DNA of 64,000 nt from Dysgonomonas hofstadii (GCF_014196915.1 NZ_JACIEP010000001.1:496001-560000), one strand, 5' to 3'; counted from the first letter of the stretch, positions 8,348 through 20,169 are shown. Translations and numbers: made by a program. Notes: generated by a model from the letters alone, not told the origin.

Positions 8348-9125
8348 TCTGATCAGTAAAGCAAAAGAATTACTGGCAAATGGAGACATTGACCTTTTTA
8401 TCGGTTATGAAAAAGGTACCCGTTTGCCTCGCCCTGTTTTTATCTCATCCCTAGAAGATACCGGCAAGCTTATCTTTGATGATCGATGTACAGGAAATCT
8501 GTCCGTTTACCTTACCAGAAAAGATTTGGTTGGAGGTAAGAGAGTTGGAATTACTGCTTCTTATTATGCGTTGAAAAGTATAAGCCAATTATATGATGAA
8601 AATCAGATAAAAGAGGATTCTTTAAAAGTATTCGGATTGATTGATAATTCTCTCAAACAATTCGGAAATATTGAGGAAATAAAGGAATATCTGAAAACAG
8701 CCACTCCTCCGGCAAAACAAACAGACGACGAACTTGTAAGCCAGATAGACGCCATGACGATGCAAGAGCGTTGGGAGTTCTGGACAAACGAACTTTCGAA
8801 ATGCTTTAAATGCTATGCCTGCCGCGCTGCCTGTCCGATGTGTTATTGTACTAAATGTATTGTGGAAGTAAACCGTCCGCAATGGGTGCAGCCTTGGGCT
8901 GCTACAGCAAGCAATATGGAATGGCAGATCAACAGGGTGATGCATATGGCCGGGCGTTGTTCCGATTGCGGATCTTGTGGAGCAGCTTGTCCGTTAGGCT
9001 TACCTGTCCATATACTAACACATAAGATGGCTGCACTGGTAAAAGAACACTTCGGAGAACAGGATGGAAAGGGCAATGTACTTTCCACATTTAAACCCGA
9101 AGATAAAGAAACCTTTATTTTGTAA
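8340..9125 (+). CDS. flxC: FlxC-like [4Fe-4S] protein of the Flx-Hdr complex
   Basis: 261 residues. The first 150 carry no recognisable motif apart from family resemblance. A cysteine-dense run follows: Cys155, 158, 161, 165, 168, 170 and 173, seven cysteines in 19 residues. A second motif is Cys207, 210, 213 and 217 followed by PLGLPVH, as in ferredoxin-like subunits of CoB-CoM reductase and sulfite-reductase families. Its role is to carry electrons between FlxA/FlxB and FlxD-HdrA. GGAGGTGA ahead of the ATG, inside the end of flxD, is a strong Shine-Dalgarno. The symbol rests mainly on gene order and cluster pattern. Confidence 0.82.
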   Translation: MDNLISKAKELLANGDIDLFIGYEKGTRLPRPVFISSLEDTGKLIFDDRCTGNLSVYLTRKDLVGGKRVGITASYYALKSISQLYDENQIKEDSLKVFGLIDNSLKQFGNIEEIKEYLKTATPPAKQTDDELVSQIDAMTMQERWEFWTNELSKCFKCYACRAACPMCYCTKCIVEVNRPQWVQPWAATASNMEWQINRVMHMAGRCSDCGSCGAACPLGLPVHILTHKMAALVKEHFGEQDGKGNVLSTFKPEDKETFIL

Positions 9126-9128
9126 GTT

Positions 9129-10151
9129 ATGGAAAAACGATATATAACCGAGAGTTCGCTAAAGAACTGGCTGTTGAAGATCAAAGACGATGGCTCGCAT
9201 ATATATGCACCTGTACCGAAAGGAGATAAGACAGATTTCAAACGGATAAAATCCATCGACGAAATATCTATGGAGCATATCCAGACTACCCAGTCGGCCA
9301 AAGCTATTGCTTTTCCACGTACGGAAAAGTTGTTTTCCTTTACAAGGCAAAAAGGTGATATTTCCTTGCAGGATTACGATACATCAGCCATCCCTGAAAC
9401 AGTGGTATTTGGCATGCATCCATGTGATGCGACAGGATTTAAACCGTTGTCTTCTATTTTCAATTGGGGTACGCCGGATCTGCCTTTTAATGAAAGGATG
9501 AAACGTACGACTTTGATCAGCGTTAGTTGTTCAACGTGTGATGAATACTGTTTCTGTACCTCTGTAAACGGTAGTCCGGGTAATACGGAAGGCAGCGATA
9601 TATTACTTACCAGGATAAACGATGGTTACCTTGTTGAAGTGATTACAGATAAAGGAAAAGCACTTGTCGAAAAATACAACGATCTATTTGGAGATGCACC
9701 TGAAGTAAATAAGGAAGACTATCTGGCAAAAATTCCTGTACGATTCAGTCTGGATGAATTACAAGGCAAAATCTCGGGTATGTTTGAAAGCGAAGTATGG
9801 AAAAAACAATCGGAACGATGCCTCGGTTGCGGGGCTTGTGCTTTTGTCTGTCCTACCTGTGCCTGCTTCGATATACAGGAAGATTCGAAAGGCAATACAG
9901 GAAACCGCCTGCGCTGTTGGGATGCCTGCGGATTCTCTTTGTTTACCGTTCATACATCGGGACATAATCCTCGTGAAGTGCAAAGCCAGCGATGGAGGCA
10001 ACGCCTGCTACATAAATTCTCTTATATGCCCGAACGGCTTTCGGTGACAGGCTGTACAGGCTGTGGCCGTTGTTCACGGGCTTGTCCGGTAGATATGAAT
10101 ATATGTGAACATTTGGAATCGATCAGCGAACTAGAAAAAGAGACAATCTGA
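9129..10151 (+). CDS. flxB: FlxB-like [4Fe-4S] dicluster protein (sulfite reductase subunit A / hydrogenase beta type)
   Basis: 340 residues. A central group (HPCD near 97-100; Cys134, 137, 141, 143) resembles the extra metal or cluster motif of AsrA and HydB-type subunits. Two ferredoxin motifs follow, Cys231/234/237/241 and Cys309/312/315/319 followed by PVDMN. In the Flx complex this protein takes electrons from the FlxA flavin and hands them on. It follows flxC after 3 bp and precedes flxA by 13 bp. A stand-alone anaerobic sulfite reductase subunit A was considered, but there is no asrC gene next to it and the hdr genes fit Flx better. Confidence 0.83.
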   Translation: MEKRYITESSLKNWLLKIKDDGSHIYAPVPKGDKTDFKRIKSIDEISMEHIQTTQSAKAIAFPRTEKLFSFTRQKGDISLQDYDTSAIPETVVFGMHPCDATGFKPLSSIFNWGTPDLPFNERMKRTTLISVSCSTCDEYCFCTSVNGSPGNTEGSDILLTRINDGYLVEVITDKGKALVEKYNDLFGDAPEVNKEDYLAKIPVRFSLDELQGKISGMFESEVWKKQSERCLGCGACAFVCPTCACFDIQEDSKGNTGNRLRCWDACGFSLFTVHTSGHNPREVQSQRWRQRLLHKFSYMPERLSVTGCTGCGRCSRACPVDMNICEHLESISELEKETI

Positions 10152-10164
10152 AAATTAGATAATT

Positions 10165-11004
10165 ATGGATAAACCAAATATATATCTTCCCTATTTAGTT
10201 ACAATAGAAAAAATAATAGACGAAGCACCGGGGGTAAAAACCTTCCGCCTGAAATTTAAGGATGAAGAAGTAGCACAGAACTTCCAGTTCAAAGCCGGAC
10301 AATTTGGTGAATACTCTGCATTTGGCGAGGGAGAGAGTACCTTCTGTATTGCATCTTCTCCTACCCGCAAAGGATATATTGAGTGCACATTCCGTGAGGC
10401 CGGAAAAGTAACTTCTGCATTGGCGAAGTTAGAAGAAGGACAGACAATGGGATTCCGCGGGCCATTTGGTAATACATTTCCGATAGATGAATGGAAAGGG
10501 AAAAACCTGTTGTTCATTGCCGGAGGTATAGCATTGCCCCCTATGCGCTGTGTAATCTGGAATACACTGGATACACGCGAGAATTTTAAAGATATAAGTA
10601 TCCTTTACGGAGCTAAATCTGTTGCCGACCTGGTATATAAACATGAGCTGAAAGAATGGGATGAGATGTCCGATGTACGGCTCGTTACTACAGTCGATCC
10701 GGGAGGAGAAACTCCTGACTGGAAAGGCGAAGTGGGCTTTGTTCCATCGGTATTGGAGAAAATGAATCCGTCGCCGGAAAATACAATAGCTATCGTTTGC
10801 GGGCCTCCGGTAATGATCAAGTTCACATTTCCGGTATTGGAGAAACTGGGCTTTGCTCCGGAGAATATATATACAACACTTGAAAACCGTATGAAATGTG
10901 GCGTAGGTAAGTGCGGGCGCTGCAATGTCGGTAGCCAGTATGTGTGTAAAGACGGGCCTGTATTCTCAAGGGTACAACTCGAAGCCTTACCAGCCGAGTA
11001 TTAA
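10165..11004 (+). CDS. flxA: FlxA-like FAD/NAD(P)-binding oxidoreductase with C-terminal [2Fe-2S]
   Basis: 279 residues of the ferredoxin-NADP reductase superfamily (as in AsrB, HydG and dihydroorotate dehydrogenase PyrK). An FAD-binding beta-barrel spans about 10-105. The NAD(P) domain starts at LLFIAGGIALPP (115-126) and has CGPP near 212. The C-terminal iron-sulfur motif is Cys245, 250, 253 and 261, of the form CGVGKCGRC...CKDGPVF. It is probably where NADH (or NADPH) enters or leaves the complex. Last gene of the operon, followed by a strong terminator at 11061-11095. Confidence 0.88.
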   Translation: MDKPNIYLPYLVTIEKIIDEAPGVKTFRLKFKDEEVAQNFQFKAGQFGEYSAFGEGESTFCIASSPTRKGYIECTFREAGKVTSALAKLEEGQTMGFRGPFGNTFPIDEWKGKNLLFIAGGIALPPMRCVIWNTLDTRENFKDISILYGAKSVADLVYKHELKEWDEMSDVRLVTTVDPGGETPDWKGEVGFVPSVLEKMNPSPENTIAIVCGPPVMIKFTFPVLEKLGFAPENIYTTLENRMKCGVGKCGRCNVGSQYVCKDGPVFSRVQLEALPAEY

Positions 11005-11060
11005 CAAAACGAGATCATACAATTAATTAATATATAGAACTCATTAAAGTTTTTACAACA

Positions 11061-11095
11061 GAAAACCTCTGATCCGTGATGGAACAGAGGTTTTC
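11061..11095. terminator. Bidirectional terminator between flxA and the GH97 gene
   Basis: A perfect 11-bp stem (11061-11071 with 11085-11095, loop of 13) ends in TTTTC and is followed by T-rich sequence on the plus strand. On the minus strand it is followed by a T-rich tract as well. It lies between two convergent genes and can serve both. Confidence 0.8.
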
Positions 11096-11119
11096 GCCTT
11101 TATGTAATAATATCGTGTT

Positions 11120-13123
11120 TTACTTCTTTGTTATCTTAATTACATATCCACCTCCCGGAGCCATTGATATCGGAAGCTTTTTGTTAGCCGGAATATCAAT
11201 GATTTCTTTCTTATAGTCGCGGGCTGCTCTGTCGGCATTCACTCCGTCTTTAAAGACTTCTCCCTTGAAACTACCTTCCCCAAGGAAAGACAGATCCAGT
11301 TCAAGATTACGTGCATCCCAGTTAGTCATAGAGCCTACATACCATGTGTCTCCTTTCTGGCGGGCTATAGAAACATATTTACCAATTTCTCCGTTCAGAG
11401 ATACTGTATTATCCCATATAGTTGGAACCGCAGCAATAAATTTAGTGCATTCTTCTTCCCGTTCATAATTGGAAGGGCTGTCGCAAAGCATGTTTATCGG
11501 AGATTCGAAGATGACATACTCAGCTAGTTGGCGGCAGCGTGTGCCCTGACTCATGGCTTCACTGTTCACACTCTTAATATTATTTTTTGAAGCATTACGC
11601 ATAGCGCCTTGTGTATAATCCATAGGGCCTGCTACCTGACGGATAAATGGAATTATTACATCGTAAGTAACCTGATCCAGTTTTTCTGCACCCCATTTCA
11701 TTTGCTCCAATCCGTTTACACCCTCAAAATTGATAACGTTTGGATATGTCCGTTGTAAGCCTGTAGGTTTGTATGTCCCATGATAATCTACCAGCATTTT
11801 ATATTTAGCAGCCATCTGGGCACCACGGTGATGAAAGTTGACCATGATCTGGTCGTCCCTGTCCATAAAGTCTACTTTAAAGCCCTTGATACCCATTTCA
11901 CTGTAATGTTTGCAGACACGTTCCATATCCCTGTCGAAAGCCCAGTAGCCTGCCCAAAGAATAAGGTCTACATTTTTCTTTTTACCGTATTCAATTAATT
12001 CTTTCAGATCGATTTCAGGTACTACCTGAAACAGATCGGCTTGTTTGTTTACAGCCCATCCTTCATCCAGGATAACATATTCGATACCATATCTGGATGC
12101 GAAATCAATGTAATATTTATATGTATCGTTATTGACTCCTGTTTTAAAGTCAACGCCATACAGGTTCCAGGCATTCCACCAGTCCCACGCAACCTTTCCG
12201 GGTTTCACCCACGAATAATCGCCTTGGGCTGGAGTAGCTAGTTTGTAAACCATATCGTTGTCGGCCAGTTCCGAATCCATTGCTGATATAACAACGGCAC
12301 GCCATGGGAAATCTGTCGCACCATCGAATTTAGCAATGTAGCTTTCTCTCGATTTCACAAGCATTTGTAGCATATTGTGTCCGCCTTGTTCCACATCTTT
12401 AGGATATGGTGCAAATATACCTTTTAGTGATCCTTGTTTTTCATTCGGATAAAGGAACATACCCGGATAGTTCATCAGGTCGGCTTCTACGATACAAACT
12501 TTTTTACCGTTTACACCCTCAACCACAAGCGGCGAAATACCAAGACGTTTCTTATTCCATTCTGATAGCAGGATATGATGGTAAGGCTGCTCGAAAGAGT
12601 TCATATACTGGCTCTCGAATGTTCCTTCCGGCTTATTGGCATAATTGACAAATGCTTTGGCATCGGAAGGGAAATTAAATTCAACCTGTTCGTTTTCTAC
12701 CACAAAAGGTTTTTTTGTTGTGGATACAAAGCGATAGGCAACCCCGTCATTATAAGCTCTGAAAACAATGTTGTAATCTCCTTTGAAACGAAGAGTCAGC
12801 TCATTATAGTTGTCAGTTATTTTGTTTCTCTTGTATATAGTTGCATCTATTGTCTGATTAATGGAACTTGTAGATGATTTTGTCAACTTTGGATCAACCC
12901 CGAATGTACTGCCATCTGCTAATTGCATGGATATGGCCGATTTGTCGAGCATGAGATCCCCTTCATGAGAAACTGAATATTCAATAATTTTACCTACTGA
13001 AATCTGCGCTCCTATCTTTCCATCAGGAGACTTTAATGTGAATTGTTTCTGGGCTGAAACTACTGTTGAAAAGCATAAAAATATGCTTAGGAAAGTTGTG
13101 ATCAGCCGTACATTTTTCTTCAT
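11120..13123 (-). CDS. GH97 family glycoside hydrolase, probably the retaining type
   Basis: 667 residues from the ATG at 13123; the frame opens 11 codons earlier, but this ATG starts a clean signal peptide (MKKNVRLI...VVSAQ). An N-terminal beta-sandwich begins LKSPDGKIGAQISVG, a catalytic TIM barrel follows, and a small C-terminal sandwich closes the protein. Key residues, numbered from this start: LDEGW (354-358), FKVDFMD with Asp418, and Glu467/Glu473. The Asp418-Glu473 spacing of 55 matches, as I recall, the nucleophile and acid/base of the retaining Bacteroides alpha-galactosidase BtGH97b, rather than the glutamate bases of inverting SusB. Alpha-galactosidase or a related alpha-glycosidase is therefore likelier than SusB-type alpha-glucosidase. 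Secreted to the periplasm. Confidence 0.88.
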   Translation of the reverse strand: MKKNVRLITTFLSIFLCFSTVVSAQKQFTLKSPDGKIGAQISVGKIIEYSVSHEGDLMLDKSAISMQLADGSTFGVDPKLTKSSTSSINQTIDATIYKRNKITDNYNELTLRFKGDYNIVFRAYNDGVAYRFVSTTKKPFVVENEQVEFNFPSDAKAFVNYANKPEGTFESQYMNSFEQPYHHILLSEWNKKRLGISPLVVEGVNGKKVCIVEADLMNYPGMFLYPNEKQGSLKGIFAPYPKDVEQGGHNMLQMLVKSRESYIAKFDGATDFPWRAVVISAMDSELADNDMVYKLATPAQGDYSWVKPGKVAWDWWNAWNLYGVDFKTGVNNDTYKYYIDFASRYGIEYVILDEGWAVNKQADLFQVVPEIDLKELIEYGKKKNVDLILWAGYWAFDRDMERVCKHYSEMGIKGFKVDFMDRDDQIMVNFHHRGAQMAAKYKMLVDYHGTYKPTGLQRTYPNVINFEGVNGLEQMKWGAEKLDQVTYDVIIPFIRQVAGPMDYTQGAMRNASKNNIKSVNSEAMSQGTRCRQLAEYVIFESPINMLCDSPSNYEREEECTKFIAAVPTIWDNTVSLNGEIGKYVSIARQKGDTWYVGSMTNWDARNLELDLSFLGEGSFKGEVFKDGVNADRAARDYKKEIIDIPANKKLPISMAPGGGYVIKITKK

Positions 13124-13196
13124 ATTGCTTACTGTATTTAGGTTAATTCTTTTCAAAGATAATTAACAATTAATGCGAACCATTAGCCGGGGTTGT

Positions 13197-13310
13197 TAAA
13201 AGTTGACAAAGTTGACACATATTTACAGTTATCAGTCAACAGTTACCAGTTATCAATTAACAAAAAAGTTACAAAAGTTACACTTTTGCAACTTTTTCAA
13301 AAAACCTGAC
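13197..13310. repeat. Dispersed intergenic repeat A (shared with 57.0 kb)
   Basis: Bases 13197-13224 are identical over 28 bp to 57073-57100. The following A/T-rich stretch is built from repeated CAGTTATCA / GTCAACAGTTA modules and a short palindrome around AAAGTTACACTTTTGC. It is non-coding and lies upstream of the GH97 gene. Similar modules surround the second copy in a different order. Confidence 0.65.
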
Positions 13311-13327
13311 ACAATTTTCAGTTTATT

Positions 13328-13418
13328 AGCTTGTAGGGGAGAACCTATGTGTTCGCCCACTATATTATTTATATTATCTGGGTAGGCACATAGGTCTACC
13401 CCTACTAAACCTGAAGCT
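13328..13418. repeat. Long imperfect palindrome in the GH2-GH97 gap
   Basis: The outer arms AGCTT/AAGCT, then GTAGGGG (13333-13339) with CCCCTAC (13399-13405), then CCTATGTG (13344-13351) with CACATAGG (13387-13394), and an inner GCCC/GGG pair form a hairpin of about 90 bp. This resembles short mobile palindromes scattered in Bacteroidetes genomes. Together with repeat A it fills most of the 406-bp gap. It may also act as a structured 3' end. Confidence 0.6.
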
Positions 13419-13529
13419 TTATAAATATTATTTTTCTTTTTCATTGGCATATAATCATATTTGCTCATTGTTTATCTTATTGATAAAGTTACCGAAGAAA
13501 AATGCAGATTCAACCCTAGATCTGTATAA

Positions 13530-17018
<3,489 letters not shown>

Positions 17019-17027
17019 CTAACTGAC

Positions 17028-17055
17028 AGAAAGCCTGTCTGAAAACAGGCTTTCT
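17028..17055 (-). terminator. Hairpin between the GH109 and GH2 genes
   Basis: A perfect 11-bp stem (17028-17038 with 17045-17055) with a six-base loop, 18 bp after the GH109 stop codon. The trailing T-tract is weak on both strands, so it may be a partial terminator or an RNA-stability element within an operon. Confidence 0.55.
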
Positions 17056-17073
17056 ACTATATGTTTATGGGAT

Positions 17074-18468
17074 TTACTGTGCGAATTTCAATCCGTCGAG
17101 TTTATTCCATGCCCCACGGGTAAAGTCTGGTATTTCAACCGGAGCAGAATTATTATCAAGGGATATTTCGGTCAATGGTATCAGGCAGCACCATTCAGCT
17201 AAATCATATACGTCCATGTCGAGAGGCAAGCCTTTTTGGAGACAGTAGATCAGGCGGTAATCCATGATAAAGTCCATCCCTCCATGTCCGCCTACCTGTT
17301 TCGCTTTTTCTTCAATATCTTTGGCTATAGGATGTTTATATTTTTCCATCAACGCTTTTTTTACATCGTCCGGAACAAAGCTATGTGTAGTCAGGTTTTC
17401 ATGGTTCTTTGTCATTTCCGGATCAAGGTCTTCGGCTCCCAGCGCGTAGCCTTGCACAGGATATTTATTGGCAAAACCTTTTGTTCCTGTAAGCTGATAC
17501 ATACGGTTATATGGACGAGGCGAAGTGATATTATGCTCGATCAGTATAGAATTTCCTTTTTCAGTGCTGATAAGTGTACACGTGTGGTCTCCGTTGCGGA
17601 AGTCTTTCACGTCTTCCCCTCTCTTTTCTTTCAGGAAAGCCGGATTACCTACAGCTTTAGTATCTACCGAAACCAGGTAATTAAGCTTATCTCCACGGTG
17701 AATATTCATAGCTTGACATACAGGGCCCAGACCATGGGTAGGATATACATCTCCTCTGTGATTTTTATTATAATCCATACGCCAGTCGTTCCAATACTCA
17801 TCCCAATACGGCTGTAAACCGTGTATATAGGCTCCTTCTCCATGGATGACTTCACCTAACAGGCCTTGTTGAACCATGTTTAAAGTTGTCAGTTCAAAGA
17901 AGTCGTAAACACAGTTTTCGAGTTGCATACAATGTTTGCGGGTTTGTTCCGATGTATTGATCAACGCCCATATTTCATCCATATTCATTGCTGACGGAAC
18001 TTCAATGGCTACATGTTTACCGTCTTTCATGGCTTGTACACCTATCGTTGCGTGCGATTTCCAGTCAGTAGCTACATAAATAAGGTCTACATTTGGTAAA
18101 GCTGTCACTTTACGCCATACAGTAGTATCTCCGTAAAATTCCTGAGCTTTAGGTAATCCCTTTTCTTCAAGCATCTTATTGACTTTCTCTGTGTTCTTTT
18201 GTTCCACGTCACACAGGGCAATGATTTCCACTCCATCGATGTGTGTCATGCGTTCCACAGCACCAGGACCTCGCATCCCAAGACCGATAAAGGCTACCCG
18301 AACTGTCGGTAGAGGGTCGGTTCTTAGTTCCAGAACATCGTTCTGTCCGGCTGGTCGTTCAGGCACCGGAGTCTTGATCATTGTTGAGGGCTGTCCGTCC
18401 TTTGATTGCTGGGTACAACTGATGAGTGCCAGACTGAAAATTAACAACGTAAATAATACTTTTTTCAT
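17074..18468 (-). CDS. GH109-type NAD-dependent glycosidase lipoprotein (Gfo/Idh/MocA fold)
   Basis: 464 residues with a lipoprotein signal (LISC, Cys18). A Rossmann domain follows (FIGLGMRGPG at 60-69; acidic LCDVEQ after the second strand), then EVPSAMNMDE and the family-typical run ENCVYDFFELTTLNM ... GEVIHGEGAYIHGL ... GDVYPTHGLGPV. His245 in that last motif is the position of the catalytic-zone histidine of GH109. Characterised members are alpha-N-acetylgalactosaminidases that cleave through a transient NAD-linked oxidation. A plain sugar dehydrogenase is the alternative, but these motifs are closest to GH109. With the neighbouring GH2 and GH97 enzymes it suggests breakdown of host-type glycans or glycolipids carrying GalNAc and Gal. 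Confidence 0.85.
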   Translation of the reverse strand: MKKVLFTLLIFSLALISCTQQSKDGQPSTMIKTPVPERPAGQNDVLELRTDPLPTVRVAFIGLGMRGPGAVERMTHIDGVEIIALCDVEQKNTEKVNKMLEEKGLPKAQEFYGDTTVWRKVTALPNVDLIYVATDWKSHATIGVQAMKDGKHVAIEVPSAMNMDEIWALINTSEQTRKHCMQLENCVYDFFELTTLNMVQQGLLGEVIHGEGAYIHGLQPYWDEYWNDWRMDYNKNHRGDVYPTHGLGPVCQAMNIHRGDKLNYLVSVDTKAVGNPAFLKEKRGEDVKDFRNGDHTCTLISTEKGNSILIEHNITSPRPYNRMYQLTGTKGFANKYPVQGYALGAEDLDPEMTKNHENLTTHSFVPDDVKKALMEKYKHPIAKDIEEKAKQVGGHGGMDFIMDYRLIYCLQKGLPLDMDVYDLAEWCCLIPLTEISLDNNSAPVEIPDFTRGAWNKLDGLKFAQ

Positions 18469-18804
18469 GGTTGATTTCTGTTTCTGTATATAATAAGTTA
18501 ACTGATTCCGCTTTTCCAGAGTATTAATCTTCTTTTTCTGCCATCCTGCTTAACCTCTTTTATCTATACTGAAAAAGTATTGAGAATAGCTATGTTTTTG
18601 TCGTATATTAATATATTATACCTTGGTTTTACTATATATACGATTTTATCTCTGTTTTGTACTCACTTTTTGTCGATAATTTTTGCCGAAAAATGTTAGT
18701 CTCAATGGTTATAATGGAAGATACTTTACAAAGAGTGACTTACCATTTTTTATAATTCTTCTTTTTGATGATCCTTCCGTTCGATCAAGAAAACTATTCA
18801 ATTA

Positions 18805-18836
18805 CAAAAATATGATTTTAAAATCAAATAGTCAAA
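18805..18836 (-). promoter_or_regulatory. Candidate promoter of the GH109 gene
   Basis: On the minus strand TTTG (18836-18833), a 20-bp spacer and TATTTTTG (18812-18805) match the Bacteroidetes consensus TTTG-N19-21-TAnnTTTG. It lies about 335 bp before the start codon, so a nearer promoter is possible. A chance match in A/T-rich DNA cannot be excluded. Confidence 0.4.
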
Positions 18837-18953
18837 GTACAGGTTGTATTATTCATTATCAAAAAGTTGAAAATCATTAATAATGAGAAGGGATTCAGTT
18901 TTAGAGGTAAATATTAAAATATATAACAGTATGGTAAGGGTAGAATGAATAAA

Positions 18954-18989
18954 ACTTTCAGATATTATTTGTCAACAATACCTGAAAGT
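18954..18989 (-). terminator. Terminator of the acyltransferase gene
   Basis: The stem ACTTTCAG/CTGAAAGT (18954-18961 with 18982-18989) has a further weak inner pairing. On the minus strand it is followed by TTTATTCATT. It lies 28 bp after the stop codon. Confidence 0.55.
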
Positions 18990-19016
18990 ATTTCATCTGC
19001 ATTTATCTTAGTTCTT

Positions 19017-20147
19017 TTATTTCAGAAATCTTTTACGAAGCCATTCTCTGACAGGAATGTCATAGAATCTCATCGATATATATGCAACCAGAACAGACGC
19101 ACATACTACTAAAATACCTTGCATCCATGAATCTTCCAGCCCATAGCCGTTATTTGTAGCCCAGCCCATGTAAACGTAGGCTATCGGATAGTGGGTGATA
19201 TAGATAGGATAAGAAATATCCCCAAGAAATTTACAGAGTTTTGATGCTTTTCTTCCTTTTACCTTTCCTCCTGCACCCAGCAATACAATGACAGGAAACA
19301 TGATTATCAGGCAAAAGCATTCGTATAATCCATTCATCCAAAGATTTTCCGTACCACCAAGGCGTGGTATCGAGAACAATATTACCAGTAAAAGACTGGC
19401 TGTAAGAAAGGCATTTTTCGTGTAACGGAGTTTCACTGTGCGGGCTAAAAGCAGTCCGGCCATAAATGGAAATGCAAGGCGTGTGAAACCGATCCGCAGT
19501 TGTGTGGGATCGTCGATAGACCATCCGCCGATTATATCACCGTTCGGATTGGTCAGCGCATAATGTATTGTTATTCCGGCAGCAATAGCAACAAATACAC
19601 CTAGTAAGATTTTGGATAGATGGCGCAAAACTAATGCGTATATAATATTAGCTATGTATTCGAAAAACAAAGACCACGCGGGACCGTTCAAAGGATGCAT
19701 TTCGTGCCAGCCTCTTATGTCTAAGCCTTTGCCGACAGGAATCAAGGTACAACCGATCAGCATGACAAGCAACATTTTCCAGACAGGGACGTCGGCAATA
19801 CCGGCCCACCCCAATCCGGGTGATGCCTGAAAATAAAATAATGCCGCACCGATCAGAGATCCGATTATAATCATAGGGTGGAGGCGAATGATCCGTCGTT
19901 TAAAGAAATCCTTCAATGTCATTTTTCCCCAGCGGTCGTCGTAGGCATAACTGATAACATAACCAGAAAGCATAAAAAAGAAATCGACGGCTAAGTACCC
20001 ATGATTTATTATCTGTTTTGAATGGTCGCCATGCGAATGAATTTCAAATACATGGAAAAACACAACGACCAGGGCCGCTACACCCCGCAATCCGTCGAGT
20101 ATTTCGTAGTGTGGCTTAGATTCTGCTAAACTTAGGCTTTGCTTCAT
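19017..20147 (-). CDS. Acyltransferase family 3 membrane protein (OafA/YrhL type)
   Basis: 376 residues with about ten hydrophobic segments. The N-terminal motif is LDGLRGVAALVVVFFHVFEIHSHG, carrying the conserved Arg and, ten residues on, the histidine of the R-X10-H signature. VDFFFMLSGYVISYAY follows. The family moves acetyl or other acyl groups onto sugars of O-antigen, capsule, peptidoglycan or exported small molecules, at the inner membrane. The product cannot be told from sequence. CAAATATA at 20170-20177 reads as TATATTTG on the minus strand, a possible -7 element. The gene ends at its own terminator. Confidence 0.9.
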   Translation of the reverse strand: MKQSLSLAESKPHYEILDGLRGVAALVVVFFHVFEIHSHGDHSKQIINHGYLAVDFFFMLSGYVISYAYDDRWGKMTLKDFFKRRIIRLHPMIIIGSLIGAALFYFQASPGLGWAGIADVPVWKMLLVMLIGCTLIPVGKGLDIRGWHEMHPLNGPAWSLFFEYIANIIYALVLRHLSKILLGVFVAIAAGITIHYALTNPNGDIIGGWSIDDPTQLRIGFTRLAFPFMAGLLLARTVKLRYTKNAFLTASLLLVILFSIPRLGGTENLWMNGLYECFCLIIMFPVIVLLGAGGKVKGRKASKLCKFLGDISYPIYITHYPIAYVYMGWATNNGYGLEDSWMQGILVVCASVLVAYISMRFYDIPVREWLRKRFLK

Positions 20148-20169
20148 TTTAAAGAAAAAAGGTTTAGAA

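Larger units (their letters stand above)
18469..19016. other. 548-bp non-coding region upstream of the GH109 gene
   Basis: It is A/T-rich with no credible coding frame on either strand. It holds a candidate promoter for the GH109 gene and the terminator of the acyltransferase gene, listed separately. If that promoter is used, the 5' leader would be about 330 nt, long enough for regulation, but I see no known riboswitch. Confidence 0.6.

Noticed and set aside
9129-11004. Anaerobic sulfite reductase subunits AsrA/AsrB
   Set aside because: No AsrC siroheme subunit follows and the genes are joined to hdr and flxD, which fits the Flx complex.
11120-13123. Plain SusB-type alpha-glucosidase assignment
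   Set aside because: The aspartate in FKVDFMD and its spacing to Glu473 suggest the retaining subfamily; no SusC/D/G genes accompany it.
13197-13300. CRISPR-like short repeats of CAGTTATCA
   Set aside because: Units are irregular, lack spacers of constant length and no cas gene is present.
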